Shown here in pieces: positions 15,126 to 24,002 of a stretch of 37,697 nt of DNA. Every line of letters begins with the position of its first letter. Position 1 is the stretch's first letter. The position numbers were made by a program, and so were the translations under genes. This stretch comes from JAMCRM01 sp041685075 (lineage in GTDB: Bacteria; Acidobacteriota; Terriglobia; Bryobacterales; Bryobacteraceae): NCBI GenBank assembly GCA_041685075.1, contig JAWLGN010000013.1, forward strand, positions 1 to 37,697, read 5' to 3'. Under the pieces are notes generated by a model. The model was not told the DNA's origin. It saw only the letters and a program-made list of their open reading frames with translations, and made no database searches.

Positions 15126-16478
15126 ATGGGCAACACGGCGCACATGGTACGGCCGGACCTGCCGCACCTTACGGGGCCGCTGCCAGGTCCGCGCGCCAAA
15201 GCTTTGATCGAACGCGACACCCGCGTGGTTTCGCCGTCCTATACCCGGAGCTACCCGCTGGTAGCGGCGCGGGGCGAAGGGGCCATCGTCGAGGACGTGG
15301 ATGGCAACCGCTTCCTCGACTTCAATGCAGGAATTGCGGTGGTAGCCACCGGCCACTGCCATCCTCGCGTGGTGGACGCCATCCAGCGGCAGGCCGCCCG
15401 CCTGATTCACATGTCGGGCACGGACTTCTACTACGAGCCGCTGGTAGCGCTGGCCGAACGCCTGGCGGCGCTGGCGCCGGGAGGCGTGCCGCGGCGCGTC
15501 TCTTTCGGCAACTCGGGCGCGGAGGCGATCGAGGGCGCCATTAAGCTGGCGCGCTACACCACCGGGCGGGACAAGTTCATTGCGTTTCTGGGCTCGTTTC
15601 ACGGGCGCACCCTGGGCGCCCTTTCGCTCACCGCCCGCCGCGCCGTGCAGCGCCGCGGCTTCGCCCCCCTGCTGCCCGGCGTGGTGCACGCGCCCTATCC
15701 CAACTGCTATCGCTGTCCCTGGGGCCGGCTGCCGGACGCCTGCGCAGTGGAGTGCGCCGGCTACATCGAAAACCAGTTGCTGACGACCATCGCGCCGGCC
15801 GAAGAGGTGGCCGCCATCGTCATCGAGCCGGTGCAGGGCGAGGGTGGCTACGTGGTGCCGCCGCGCCGCTTCATGGACGAACTCGGCCGCATCGCCGCCC
15901 GCCACGGCATCCTCCTGATCTTCGACGAGGTGCAGTCCGGCATGGGGCGGACAGGCAAGATGTGGGCCGCCGAGCACTTCGATGCCGTGCCGGACATCTT
16001 CGCGGTGGCCAAGGGGATTGCCAGCGGCATGCCGCTGGGCGCCACGGTGGCGCGCGCCGAGCTGATGAACTGGCCGCCGGGCGCGCACGCCTCCACGTTC
16101 GGCGGCAACCCTGTGGCCTGCGCCGCCGCGCTCGCCACCCTGGAGCTGCTGGAGCAAGGACTGGTGGACAACGCCGCCCGCATGGGCGCCTACCTGATGG
16201 AGCGCATGCGCTCGTGGCCTCGCCGCTTCCCCTTCGTGGGCGAGGTGCGCGGCCTGGGCCTCATGATCGGCGTCGAGGTAGTGAAGGACCAGGAGAGCCG
16301 CGAGCCCTTCCCCGCCCTGCGCGACCGCATCCTCCAGATGGCCTTCGAACGCGGCCTGCTGGTGCTCGGCGCCGGCGACAGCGCCCTGCGGCTCAGCCCG
16401 CCCCTCACCATCACGCGCGATCAATGCGACTGCGCAGTGGATATCATGGAGGAGTGCCTGGCGACGGCAAGAGCCTGA
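15126..16478 (+). CDS. Class III PLP aminotransferase (GabT/ArgD-like)
   Basis: The 450-residue protein is a fold-type I omega-aminotransferase. Visible marks are GNSGAEAIEGAIKLAR (pyridoxal phosphate contact), SFHGRTLGALSLT, IFDEVQSGMGRTGKMWA with the cofactor Asp, and AVAKGIASGMPLG with the Schiff-base Lys. Its length and N-terminus resemble 4-aminobutyrate transaminases more than acetylornithine transaminases, but the substrate is not fixed by sequence. The segment YPNCYRCPWGRLPDACAVEC has five cysteines, like a group of GabT-related enzymes. AGGAGG lies 7-8 nt before the ATG. The 3' end overlaps the methyltransferase by 25 bp. Confidence 0.92.
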   Translation: MGNTAHMVRPDLPHLTGPLPGPRAKALIERDTRVVSPSYTRSYPLVAARGEGAIVEDVDGNRFLDFNAGIAVVATGHCHPRVVDAIQRQAARLIHMSGTDFYYEPLVALAERLAALAPGGVPRRVSFGNSGAEAIEGAIKLARYTTGRDKFIAFLGSFHGRTLGALSLTARRAVQRRGFAPLLPGVVHAPYPNCYRCPWGRLPDACAVECAGYIENQLLTTIAPAEEVAAIVIEPVQGEGGYVVPPRRFMDELGRIAARHGILLIFDEVQSGMGRTGKMWAAEHFDAVPDIFAVAKGIASGMPLGATVARAELMNWPPGAHASTFGGNPVACAAALATLELLEQGLVDNAARMGAYLMERMRSWPRRFPFVGEVRGLGLMIGVEVVKDQESREPFPALRDRILQMAFERGLLVLGAGDSALRLSPPLTITRDQCDCAVDIMEECLATARA

Positions 16479-17002
16479 AGATTCTCGACGTCGGCTGCGG
16501 GATCGCGAAATATCCCGGCGCCACTGGGATCGACCGCAATCCCGCCAGCCGCGCCGACGTCCTCTGCGATCTCGACCACTTCCCCTACCCATTCGCCGAC
16601 AATTCCTTCGACCGCCTGCGCGCCATTCACGTCATCGAGCACCTTCGCGACGTCATCCGCGCCATGGAGGAGTTCCACCGGCTGGTGCGTCCCGGAGGCC
16701 GCATCCTCATCGAGACCCCCCACTACACCGATTTCAGCTCCTTCTGCGACCCCACCCACCTGCACCACCTGAACAGCTTCTCTTTCCGCTACTTCGGCCC
16801 GGACCACGGCGGCTTCGGCTATTACACCAGGGTGAAGCTGAAGGAACTCTCGGTGCGGGTAAAGCTGCTGCGGCCCTGGCGGTGGTTGGGATTCGAGGCC
16901 ATCATCAACCGCTCGGTGCGGGCGCGGCGCGTGTGGGAATACTATTTCTGCTACGTGGTGCGGGGAAAAGTCATGGAATTCGAGTTCGAGGTCGAGAAGT
17001 AG
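16454..17002 (+). CDS. SAM-dependent methyltransferase (type 11)
   Basis: The 182-residue protein has motif I ILDVGCGIAKYPG, an acidic residue after strand 2 (GIDRNP), CDLDHFPYPFADNSFDRL for motif II, and a HVIEHL/RPGGRILIETPH post-motif as in class I methyltransferases. The target is unknown; the HYTDFSSFCDPTHLHHLNSF stretch is often seen in capsule or surface-sugar methyltransferases. The start is GTG 16454, the only start codon before motif I, with GGAGG very close upstream; it overlaps the aminotransferase by 25 bp. An assembly gap follows the stop. Confidence 0.85.
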   Translation: MPGDGKSLKILDVGCGIAKYPGATGIDRNPASRADVLCDLDHFPYPFADNSFDRLRAIHVIEHLRDVIRAMEEFHRLVRPGGRILIETPHYTDFSSFCDPTHLHHLNSFSFRYFGPDHGGFGYYTRVKLKELSVRVKLLRPWRWLGFEAIINRSVRARRVWEYYFCYVVRGKVMEFEFEVEK

Positions 17003-17040
17003 AGCATCCCGTGGGTGCGGTGCGCGGGCCCCAGTCCCCG

Positions 17041-17068
17041 CCCCCCCCCCCCCCCCCCNNNNNNNNNN
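17041..17068. other. Assembly gap after an 18-C homopolymer
   Basis: Eighteen C (17041-17058) run into ten N (17059-17068). This is a scaffold join or failed sequencing. Gap size is unknown, so adjacency of the methyltransferase and stress-protein genes is not proven. Confidence 0.95.
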
Positions 17069-17095
17069 CCTTTCCGTGCACCGCACCCTCCCCCC

Positions 17096-17572
17096 TCAAC
17101 CCGAAAACCCAGCACCCTGTTGCTCCCCAATCCCGTTCAGCAGGCGCTTGGCGCGAGCCACCTCGCCCGCCGGACCATGCGCCACGATCAGGCACTTGCC
17201 TTCTCGCAGCGCGGCGTCGTAGCAGGCGATCGCCCACCTGGGAACGCCGATGCTGTACAGTGCCGCGCCCAGCGGGCTGAGCCCGGTGAAGATGGCGGCG
17301 TTCTCCAGGCTCACCGCCACCCATTCGGCCAAACGCCCCGCTACCCGCACCCGCTCCGTGCCCGGCACCTGTTCGACCCTCCATTCGGGCAGCGCCTGCC
17401 GCACTGCGTTCCAGAAGCCCGCGGTTCTGCCCGGGTCTCCTTCGGGCTCCCGGTATCGCGCGGCAACCGAGATCTCCTCGGCGCGGAACCCCGCGGCTCG
17501 AAGTTCCCGGAGCGCCCTGCCGGCCTCTGCCGGATCGTCATAAACCGTAACGGTAGCGTTCTCTGCCGGCAT
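17096..17572 (-). CDS. General stress protein 17M-like protein
   Basis: The 158-residue protein starts TVTVYDDPAEAGRALREL then RAAGFRAEEISV, the beta-alpha-beta opening of YflT/GSP17M-type domains. A glycine-rich helical middle (TGLSPLGAALYSIGVPRWAI) and a closing strand GKCLIVAHGP follow, as in these proteins where a membrane-like GlyZip segment sits between two strands. The function is unknown; relatives respond to general stress. The ATG at 17572 is chosen over a TTG at 17617, although its ribosome site is weak. It diverges from the histidine kinase gene, so the two may share the 336-bp control region. Confidence 0.65.
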   Translation of the reverse strand: MPAENATVTVYDDPAEAGRALRELRAAGFRAEEISVAARYREPEGDPGRTAGFWNAVRQALPEWRVEQVPGTERVRVAGRLAEWVAVSLENAAIFTGLSPLGAALYSIGVPRWAIACYDAALREGKCLIVAHGPAGEVARAKRLLNGIGEQQGAGFSG

Positions 17573-17908
17573 ATGCGGGCAACGACAACGCTTACCTTCA
17601 GGCAAACCGCCGTCCAAACTGCCGCCAGGCTGCGCCCCGCGCCGTTATCCTGTTTATGGCTCTATGGTTATGGAGTATCTCTAAAGTTTCGCCTGAAGCG
17701 AGATTCGGCGCCTGCCGGGAGGCGGCCTGCGCTTCTTGCGACGCTCATTGCCGAGGGTGATCGGCTGCGCGACAGCCCGCAAACGGCCCGGCCTAACCCT
17801 CGCCCCTTGACGTCGCCTGCCGCGGGTGAGCCTAATAGGAGAAGTACAAGCGACAGTTTTGGCTATCGTCACGCGGAAGCGGACCTTACCGCGGCCGGAG
17901 TCGGGCCT
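17573..17908. other. 336-bp divergent intergenic region
   Basis: No convincing gene is seen. It must hold promoters for the stress-protein gene (minus) and the kinase operon (plus). On the plus strand TTGACG (17807-17812) is followed after 18 nt by CCTAAT or after 20 nt by TAATAG (17833), a weak sigma-70 candidate. A short AT-rich patch lies at 17640-17690. Confidence 0.4.
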
Positions 17909-19918
17909 ATGAGATTTCGTCTGGACAACCTGGTTCGGGCGGGTTTCGCCCTGGCCGCGCTGATCCTGGTCGGTGTCAACCTGGCCTCGTATCTCGCCCT
18001 GAATGCCTTCATCGGGACGTCGCGTTCGGTTCGCCACGGCCACGACATTATCGACAAACTCTCCGGCCTGACCACCCAGGTGCTCAACGTGGAAAGCGCT
18101 GCGCGCGGCTATACCATCACGGGCGACGAGCAGCACCTGGAGACGTACCAGGCCGCGGTCCGGCAGGTGGAGCGCACCATGGGAGAACTGCGCCGGTTGG
18201 CCGGGGGAGACCGGCGGCGGACGCCCTATCTGGCTGCGCTCGAGCCGCCCGTTCGGGAGAAACTGGCCTTCAACGCGGAAATCATCGAGGCGCGGCAGCG
18301 GCACGGTTATGCAGCCTCGGTGCCCGCCCACGACTCCAGGCGCGGCAGGCAGTTGATGGACAACATCCGCGCCACCGCCGAAGCGATGGTTCGGGAAGAG
18401 AGAAACATGCTGGGCGCGGTGGAGGGAGATGCGCAGCGCCAGGGACGATTGGCTATCGTGGGGGAACTGAGCGGCACGCTCATCAGCCTGCTCCTGCTGA
18501 TCTTCGTCTTCTATCACCTGAACCGCGAAATTGGCCGCCGCCGCCGGTCCGAGGCCCGCCTGCTGCACCTCAACCGCCTCTACGCCATGCAGTCGCATGT
18601 CAGCCAGGCGGTGGTGCGCACAAGCGGCCGCGATGCGATGCTGGAGGAGTTCTGCCGCATCGCGGTGGAGGACGGCAAGTTCCGCATGGCCTGGGTGGGG
18701 CTCGTGGACGAGGCTGCGCGTGAGGTGCGGCCCGTGGCCCATTACGGTTTCGAGAACGGCTACCTGGCGAACCTGCGGATTCCGCTGGCCGACGTGCCGC
18801 AAGGCAGCGGCCCCACCGGTACCTGCGTGCGGGAAGGCCGCCACTACATCGCCAACGACATCGCCGGCGATCCCCGCATGGAACCCTGGCGGCAGAGCGC
18901 GCTCGAGCGCGGCTATCGCGCATCGGCCGCCTTTCCCATCCGCATCGTGGAGCGCTCGGTGGGGGCCTTCTCGGTCTACGCCTCCGAAGCGGGCGTCTTC
19001 CACGGGGAAGACGTGCTGCTGCTCGACGAGATTGCGGCCGAGATCTCCTTCGCCCTGCGCAACCTGGAACTCGCCGCCGAACGCCAGCGCGCCGAGGAAG
19101 AAGTGCGCCGGCTCAACGAAACGCTGGAGCGGCGCGTGCTCGAGCGCACCGCCGAACTGGCGGTGGCCAACTCCGCCCTGGCGGCGCGCAACCGAGAGAT
19201 CGAAGAGGCCAACCGGCTGAAGAGCGCCTTCCTGGCGCGCATGAGCCACGAGCTGCGCACCCCGCTGAACGCCATCATCGGCTTCTCCGACCTGCTGGCC
19301 GAGGAATCCGCCGGGCCGCTGGCCGACAAGCAGCGGCGCTTCGTGGGCCACGTGCAGGCCGGCGCGCGCCACCTGCTCCAGGTCATCAACGACATTCTGG
19401 ATATTTCCAAAATCGACGCCGGCCGCATCGAGTTCTCGCTGGAAGATTTCCGCGCCGAGGAGGCGCTGGCGGAGGTGATGAGCGTCATCCGGCCCCTGGC
19501 CGAGATGAAGAGCATCCAGGTGACCGTAACGATCGAGCCGGAACTGCGGGTCTTCGCCGACCGGACGCGCTTCAAGCAAATCCTCTACAACCTGCTGAGC
19601 AACGCCGTGAAGTTTACTCCCGAAGGCGGCAGCGTGCGGGTGGACTCCTCCTGGGAGGACGGCGCCATCTGCTTCTCGGTGGCCGACAACGGCGTGGGCA
19701 TCCCCGCCGAAGAGCACGAAGCCATCTTCGACGAGTTCCACCAGGTGAGCGGGACGGGCTCGCGCGAGGGCACCGGGCTGGGCCTGGCCATCACCCGCCG
19801 GCTAGTGGAGTTGCACGGCGGGCGCATCCGCGTGGAGGCCGAACCGGGCAAGGGCAGCCGCTTCGTTTTCACCCTGCCGCCGGGAGCCGCGGAGATGTGC
19901 GCGGGAGGCGCCGGTTGA
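17909..19918 (+). CDS. Membrane sensor histidine kinase (CHASE3-GAF-HisKA-HATPase)
   Basis: The 669-residue protein has membrane helices at about 11-33 and 182-204 enclosing a ~150-residue periplasmic domain with the CHASE3-like VLNVESAARGYTITGDEQHL. A GAF domain follows (~235-388), then a coiled coil (388-440), HisKA with the phospho-His in MSHELRTPLNAIIGFSDLL (H447) and an ATPase domain with N-box LLSNAVKFTPEGG, DNGVGIP and GTGLGLAI. No receiver is attached. GGAG lies 8 nt before ATG 17909; the frame upstream is open but lacks protein character. Its stop overlaps the next receiver as TGATG, so kinase and receiver are made together. Confidence 0.95.
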   Translation: MRFRLDNLVRAGFALAALILVGVNLASYLALNAFIGTSRSVRHGHDIIDKLSGLTTQVLNVESAARGYTITGDEQHLETYQAAVRQVERTMGELRRLAGGDRRRTPYLAALEPPVREKLAFNAEIIEARQRHGYAASVPAHDSRRGRQLMDNIRATAEAMVREERNMLGAVEGDAQRQGRLAIVGELSGTLISLLLLIFVFYHLNREIGRRRRSEARLLHLNRLYAMQSHVSQAVVRTSGRDAMLEEFCRIAVEDGKFRMAWVGLVDEAAREVRPVAHYGFENGYLANLRIPLADVPQGSGPTGTCVREGRHYIANDIAGDPRMEPWRQSALERGYRASAAFPIRIVERSVGAFSVYASEAGVFHGEDVLLLDEIAAEISFALRNLELAAERQRAEEEVRRLNETLERRVLERTAELAVANSALAARNREIEEANRLKSAFLARMSHELRTPLNAIIGFSDLLAEESAGPLADKQRRFVGHVQAGARHLLQVINDILDISKIDAGRIEFSLEDFRAEEALAEVMSVIRPLAEMKSIQVTVTIEPELRVFADRTRFKQILYNLLSNAVKFTPEGGSVRVDSSWEDGAICFSVADNGVGIPAEEHEAIFDEFHQVSGTGSREGTGLGLAITRRLVELHGGRIRVEAEPGKGSRFVFTLPPGAAEMCAGGAG

Positions 19919-20292
19919 TGCGCCGCATCCTGGTGGTGGACGACAATCCGGTGAGCCGCGAGCTGGTGCGCGAGGTACTCCAGGCGCCGGGGCGCGAGAT
20001 CGTGGAGGCCGCCCACGGGCGGGAAGCGCTCGAACAGGCCCGCGCCGCGCCCCCGGACCTGGTGCTGCTCGATATTCAAATGCCGGTGCTCGACGGCTAC
20101 GCCGTACTCGCCGAGATGCGCCGCGACCCGCGGCTGGCCTCGACCCCCATCGTGGCCCTGACGGCCTTCGCCATGCGCGGCGACCGCCAGCGGGCGATCG
20201 CGGCCGGTTTCGACGACTACATTACCAAGCCCGTGGAAGGCGCCGCGCTGCGAAAGCGCGTCGAGGCGCTGCTGGGAGCCCCTACGGAATGA
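19918..20292 (+). CDS. Single-domain response regulator (DivK/CheY-like)
   Basis: The 124-residue protein is a lone receiver with all key residues: VVDDN (D8, D9), the phospho-Asp in LVLLDIQMP (D52), T82 in ALTAF and K104 in YITKP. It probably takes phosphate from the upstream kinase and passes it on or binds a partner. The ATG overlaps the kinase stop (TGATG) and its own stop overlaps the NtrC-type gene as ATGA. Confidence 0.94.
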   Translation: MRRILVVDDNPVSRELVREVLQAPGREIVEAAHGREALEQARAAPPDLVLLDIQMPVLDGYAVLAEMRRDPRLASTPIVALTAFAMRGDRQRAIAAGFDDYITKPVEGAALRKRVEALLGAPTE

Positions 20293-21683
20293 CCCCTTCG
20301 AACCCATCCGTCGTCACCCTGTTGGTGGTGGACGACGACCCCGCCAGCCTGGAGCTGATTCGCGAAGCGCTGGCGCAGGAAGGACTGGAGATCCTCACCG
20401 CGCAGGAGCCCTGCGAGGGCCTGGAACTGGTTGCGCGCCGCCGGCCCGAGATCATGCTGGTGGATCTCATCATGCCCCGGATGACGGGCCTGGAACTGCT
20501 GGAGCGCATTCTCGAAGTTTCGCCCCAAACGGACGTGATCCTCATCACCGGCCATTACTCGCCCGAATCCGCCGTGGAGGCCATCCGCAAGGGCGCCAGC
20601 GATTATCTCACCAAGCCGCTGTCGATCGCGCTGCTGCGGCAGCGCATAGGCAACCTGATCTCGGAGATGCGCGAGCGGCGGCGCGCGCTCGAACTGGACC
20701 GCGAGATGGTCCGGGCCAGCCAGTTCGAAGGTATGGTGGGGCGCAGCCCCCTGATGCTGGACGTCTTCCTGCGCATCCGGCGCGCCGCCCCGCACTACCG
20801 CACCGCCTTGATCACCGGGGCTACCGGTACGGGGAAGGAACTGGTGGCCCGCGCGATGCACCGGCTCAGCCCCGTTTCGGGCGCGCGCATGGCGGTGTGC
20901 AACTGCTCCGCCATCGTGGAGACGCTGTTTGAGAGCGAGCTGTTCGGCTACGTGAAGGGCGCCTTCACCGGCGCTCACCAGGACAAGATGGGACTGTTCG
21001 AGTACGCCAACGGCGGCACCGTTTTCCTGGACGAGATTGGCGATATGCCGCTGGCCACCCAGAGCAAGCTGCTGCGCGTGCTCGAGCAGCGCGAGTTCCA
21101 GCGGGTGGGCTCGCCCGTCACCCGCCGCACCGATGTACGGGTGGTGGCCGCCACCAACCGCGACCTGCGCGAGATGATGGCGCGCGGGCAGTTTCGCGAG
21201 GACCTCTACTACCGGCTCTCCATGATCGAGATCCGGCTGCCGCGCCTGGCGGACCGCCCGGAAGACCTGCCGCTGCTGGAGCGTTACTTCGTGGAAAAGT
21301 TCGCCGCGCAGTACGGCAAGCCGCTGCGCGGGTTGACGCCGCGCGCCCAGTTCGTGCTCTCGCGCTACAACTGGCCCGGCAACGTCAGGGAACTGGAAAA
21401 CGTGCTGGGCCACGCCTGCATGATGGCGGAGGGCGACACCATCGACGTGCGCGATCTTCCCGAGCACTTGCAGGGCATGCCGGTTCCGGAGACGGAAGAG
21501 CAGGAGGAGTTACTGCCGCTGGCCGAGGTGCACCGCCGCCATGCACTGAAGGTGCTGAAACACGTAGACGGCAATAAAGCGCGCGCCGCCAAGATCCTGG
21601 GGATCCACCGCGCCACGCTCTACCGCCTGCTCGAGGGCGACAAAGACGCCCTTCCCGGCGGCGGGGAACAAGAGGACGAATAG
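20289..21683 (+). CDS. Sigma-54-dependent response regulator (NtrC family)
   Basis: The 464-residue protein has a receiver (D16-D17, phospho-Asp D59, K109), a sigma-54 AAA+ domain with Walker A GATGTGKE (177-184), the sigma-54 contact loop GAFTGA (224-229), Walker B VFLDEIGD and RRTDVRVVAATN, then a Fis-type helix-turn-helix near the C-terminus (GNKARAAKILGIHRATLYR). It should activate RpoN promoters after phosphorylation. The cognate kinase is presumably the CHASE3/GAF kinase two genes upstream; all three are coupled by overlaps. Its stop (21681-21683) directly abuts the stop of the convergent ECF sigma gene. Confidence 0.96.
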   Translation: MTPSNPSVVTLLVVDDDPASLELIREALAQEGLEILTAQEPCEGLELVARRRPEIMLVDLIMPRMTGLELLERILEVSPQTDVILITGHYSPESAVEAIRKGASDYLTKPLSIALLRQRIGNLISEMRERRRALELDREMVRASQFEGMVGRSPLMLDVFLRIRRAAPHYRTALITGATGTGKELVARAMHRLSPVSGARMAVCNCSAIVETLFESELFGYVKGAFTGAHQDKMGLFEYANGGTVFLDEIGDMPLATQSKLLRVLEQREFQRVGSPVTRRTDVRVVAATNRDLREMMARGQFREDLYYRLSMIEIRLPRLADRPEDLPLLERYFVEKFAAQYGKPLRGLTPRAQFVLSRYNWPGNVRELENVLGHACMMAEGDTIDVRDLPEHLQGMPVPETEEQEELLPLAEVHRRHALKVLKHVDGNKARAAKILGIHRATLYRLLEGDKDALPGGGEQEDE

Positions 21684-22301
21684 CTACGCCGCGGCACGCT
21701 CCCGAACGCGGACGCGCCGCGCCAGCCGCCTCTGCAACAGCTCGCGCGCGCGGTGCAGCCGCGTCTTGACGCACTCCTCGGTGATCCCCAGGCTGCAGGC
21801 GGCCTCGGCCGTGGACATCTCCTGGATCTCCCGCATGGTGAACACGGAGCGGTAACGGTCCGGCAGGGAGCGCACCGAGATGGTGAAGGCCCGGCGGAAC
21901 TCGTTCTGAAACGCCTGCTGCTCCGGGTTGGGCACGTGCGCGAAAAAGTGGTGGTGATTGGCCGGAGACTCCACCGCCGCCTCCAGCCGCTGGGCGCGCC
22001 GGCGCGCGCGGATGCGCGTGAACGCCTCGTTCATGGTAATGCGCGCCATCCAGGTGTAGAAGCTGGAACGCCCGGCGTACTGGTTCAGCCGGGTGAGGGC
22101 CAGGATATAGGCGTCCTGGAGCGCGTCCTCGGCCTCTGCGTCGTTCTTCAGAATGCGCAGCGCCAGGCAGTAGAGCCGGCGGTGATATCGGCCGGTCAGG
22201 GTACCGTACATGGACGTTTCGCCCGCGCGGACGCGATCGATCAGTTCCTCGTCGGTCAGGTGGCGCATGGGCGCTATCGCGGGCTTGGCTGTAGTCGGCA
22301 T
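21684..22301 (-). CDS. ECF-type RNA polymerase sigma factor
   Basis: The 205-residue protein has region 2 (LTGRYHRRLYCLALRILKND, then AEAEDALQDAYILALTRL) and region 4 (LPDRYRSVFTMREIQEMSTA, then LGITEECVKTRLHRARELL), the RpoE layout without region 3. It directs polymerase to stress or surface-type promoters. ATG 22301 is chosen; ATG 22268 (MRHLTDEEL) is an alternative and the frame extends further upstream without support. No anti-sigma gene adjoins, which is unusual for the RpoE group. It diverges from the DUF1080 lipoprotein gene with a 221-bp gap, so that gene could be a target. Confidence 0.92.
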   Translation of the reverse strand: MPTTAKPAIAPMRHLTDEELIDRVRAGETSMYGTLTGRYHRRLYCLALRILKNDAEAEDALQDAYILALTRLNQYAGRSSFYTWMARITMNEAFTRIRARRRAQRLEAAVESPANHHHFFAHVPNPEQQAFQNEFRRAFTISVRSLPDRYRSVFTMREIQEMSTAEAACSLGITEECVKTRLHRARELLQRRLARRVRVRERAAA

Positions 22302-22494
22302 AGCGTCTCGCACAAGGCGGGTTGAGCACGCCTGCTGCCACTTCCGATGACGCTGTGAAATCACGCCGGGTGGCCGGTACGGCGCTCTGCGGGTGTCGTT
22401 TCCTGCAACGGACGCGGAGATCCAGTTTACAGATATGAAGCACTCCGCGCGGGCGCGTGCGGCAGGCCACAAAACCGGAAGGAATCGTCTCGGG

Positions 22495-22500
22495 TATAAT
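22495..22500 (+). promoter_or_regulatory. -10 TATAAT for the DUF1080 gene
   Basis: A perfect TATAAT 22 nt before ATG 22523 gives a short leader of about 16 nt with GGAGA. No clear -35 is present. Confidence 0.55.
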
Positions 22501-22522
22501 GGCGGTTTCCCGGAGATACCTT

Positions 22523-23116
22523 ATGCGATTGCTTTCATGGTGCCTGGCCGCGGGATTGCTGGCCGCCGGATGCCACGCGGCCGATGCGCCCGGCGGATGG
22601 ATCAGGATGTTCGACGGTAAAACGCTCGAGGGCTGGAAGGCCTCCGAACGGCCGGAAAGCTGGTCGGTGCGGGATGGCGCCATCGTCGGGAAAGGCGATG
22701 TGAGCCACCTCTTCTGGATGAAAGAGGAGTGCGTCAACTGCGAATTCAAGGCCATGGTCCGGATCAACGACGGCGGCAATTCCGGCATGTACTTCCGCGC
22801 CGCCTTCGGACCCGGTTGGCCCAAGGGTTATGAAGCGCAGGTAAACAGCACGCACGGCGACTGGCGCCGCACCGGGAGCCTCTACGCCATCTCGGATGTG
22901 AAGGAGCAGCTGGTTCCGCCCAATACCTGGTGGGAGCAGCACATCATCGCCGACGGCAACCACATCATCATCAAGGTCAATGGCAAGACCGTGGTGGACT
23001 ACGTGGACCCGAAAAACACCTACACGCGCGGCTACCTGGCGCTGCAACAGCACGATCCAGGCAGCCAGGTGGAGTTCAAGGACCTGATGTTCCGGCGATT
23101 GCCGGAGAAGCGCTAG
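22523..23116 (+). CDS. DUF1080 (3-keto-disaccharide hydrolase-type) lipoprotein
   Basis: The 197-residue protein has a lipoprotein signal (LLAAGC, Cys17). The DUF1080 concanavalin-like domain follows: GWIRMFDGKTLEGWKAS, WSVRDGAIVGKGD, FKAMVRINDGGNSGMYFRA, YEAQVNSTHGDWRRTGSLY and a closing EFKDLMFRRLPE. Some DUF1080 members hydrolyse 3-keto-glycosides, others probably bind sugars; the role here is inferred as carbohydrate-related in the periplasm or at the surface. ATG 22523 follows GGAG by 7 nt and begins the signal peptide; upstream in-frame ATGs are less likely. The cyclase gene follows 41 bp later. Confidence 0.9.
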   Translation: MRLLSWCLAAGLLAAGCHAADAPGGWIRMFDGKTLEGWKASERPESWSVRDGAIVGKGDVSHLFWMKEECVNCEFKAMVRINDGGNSGMYFRAAFGPGWPKGYEAQVNSTHGDWRRTGSLYAISDVKEQLVPPNTWWEQHIIADGNHIIIKVNGKTVVDYVDPKNTYTRGYLALQQHDPGSQVEFKDLMFRRLPEKR

Positions 23117-23157
23117 GCAAGCGCCAGGCGGGGGACCGCGGTAGTATTCTGGGTCGC

Positions 23158-23931
23158 ATGAAGAAACTGCTACCGCTGGTGGCGCTGTCCGCGGCGGCGC
23201 TGGCCGGCCAGTCGCCGGTGTTTCCCGCCGCGCGGCTGGTCGATCTGACCCATCCGTTCGACGCCCAGACCATCTACTGGCCCACGGCGCAGCCGTTCCG
23301 TTACGAGAAGGAGCACTGGGGCGTGGGTCCGGGGGGCTACTTCTATGCCGCGGGGCGCTACTCGGCGAGCGAACACGGCGGCACGCATCTCGACGCCCCC
23401 ATTCACTTCGCGGAGGGCACGGCCACGGTGGATGAGATTCCGCCGGCCGACCTCTTCCTCCCAGCGGTGGTCGTCGACGTGAGCGCCCGGACGCAGGGCA
23501 ATCCCGACTACCGGGTGCAACCCTCGGATCTCTCCGCCTGGGAGCGTGTCCATGGCCGCATTCCCGCCGGGTCGGCCGTGCTGGTGCGCACCGGATGGGG
23601 CCGCTACTGGCCGGATCGGGCGCGCTATCTGGGGACCGCCAAACCGGGCGACGTAGCCGGGCTGCGCTTCCCCGGGATCGGCGTGGAAGCCGCCAAGGTA
23701 CTGGCCGCGCGCGGCGTACGCGCGGTGGGCATCGATACCGCCAGCATCGACCATGGGCGCTCGAAGGATTTCATCGCCCACCGCACACTCTACGCGGAGA
23801 ACATCTACGGACTGGAGAATCTCGCCAACCTGGAAAAACTGCCGCCCCGCGGCGCCACCCTCATCGCCCTGCCGATGAAGATCGCCGGGGGCAGCGGGGC
23901 GCCGGTGCGCGTGGTGGCACTGCTGCCGTAA
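23158..23931 (+). CDS. Cyclase family protein (kynurenine formamidase-like), secreted
   Basis: The 257-residue protein has a signal peptide (MKKLLPLVALSAAALAG) and the metal-binding HGGTHLDAPIHF (73-84), the HxGTHxDxPxHF signature of the cyclase/formamidase family. The late motifs VRAVGIDTASIDHG and ALPMKIAGGSGAPVRVVAL also match. Members hydrolyse formamides or lactone-like bonds with Zn or Mn; the substrate is unknown and export is unusual for a formamidase. The ATG has no clear Shine-Dalgarno but a TAGTAT hexamer 10 nt upstream. A decayed second copy lies at 24941-25109. Confidence 0.92.
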   Translation: MKKLLPLVALSAAALAGQSPVFPAARLVDLTHPFDAQTIYWPTAQPFRYEKEHWGVGPGGYFYAAGRYSASEHGGTHLDAPIHFAEGTATVDEIPPADLFLPAVVVDVSARTQGNPDYRVQPSDLSAWERVHGRIPAGSAVLVRTGWGRYWPDRARYLGTAKPGDVAGLRFPGIGVEAAKVLAARGVRAVGIDTASIDHGRSKDFIAHRTLYAENIYGLENLANLEKLPPRGATLIALPMKIAGGSGAPVRVVALLP

Positions 23932-24002
23932 AGCAGGCCGCAGCCCGAACATTGACGGCACAGTTCAGTTTTGACACTCTGCTGTCGCGAGAGGATCCAG
24001 AC

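Noticed and set aside
17041..17058. Functional poly-C tract (phase-variable repeat)
   Set aside because: It runs straight into N bases, so it is most likely an assembly or sequencing artefact at a scaffold join.
17681..19741. 686-codon minus-strand open frame opposite the histidine kinase
   Set aside because: The plus strand has complete kinase motifs; the minus frame has no domain pattern and is typical high-GC antisense.
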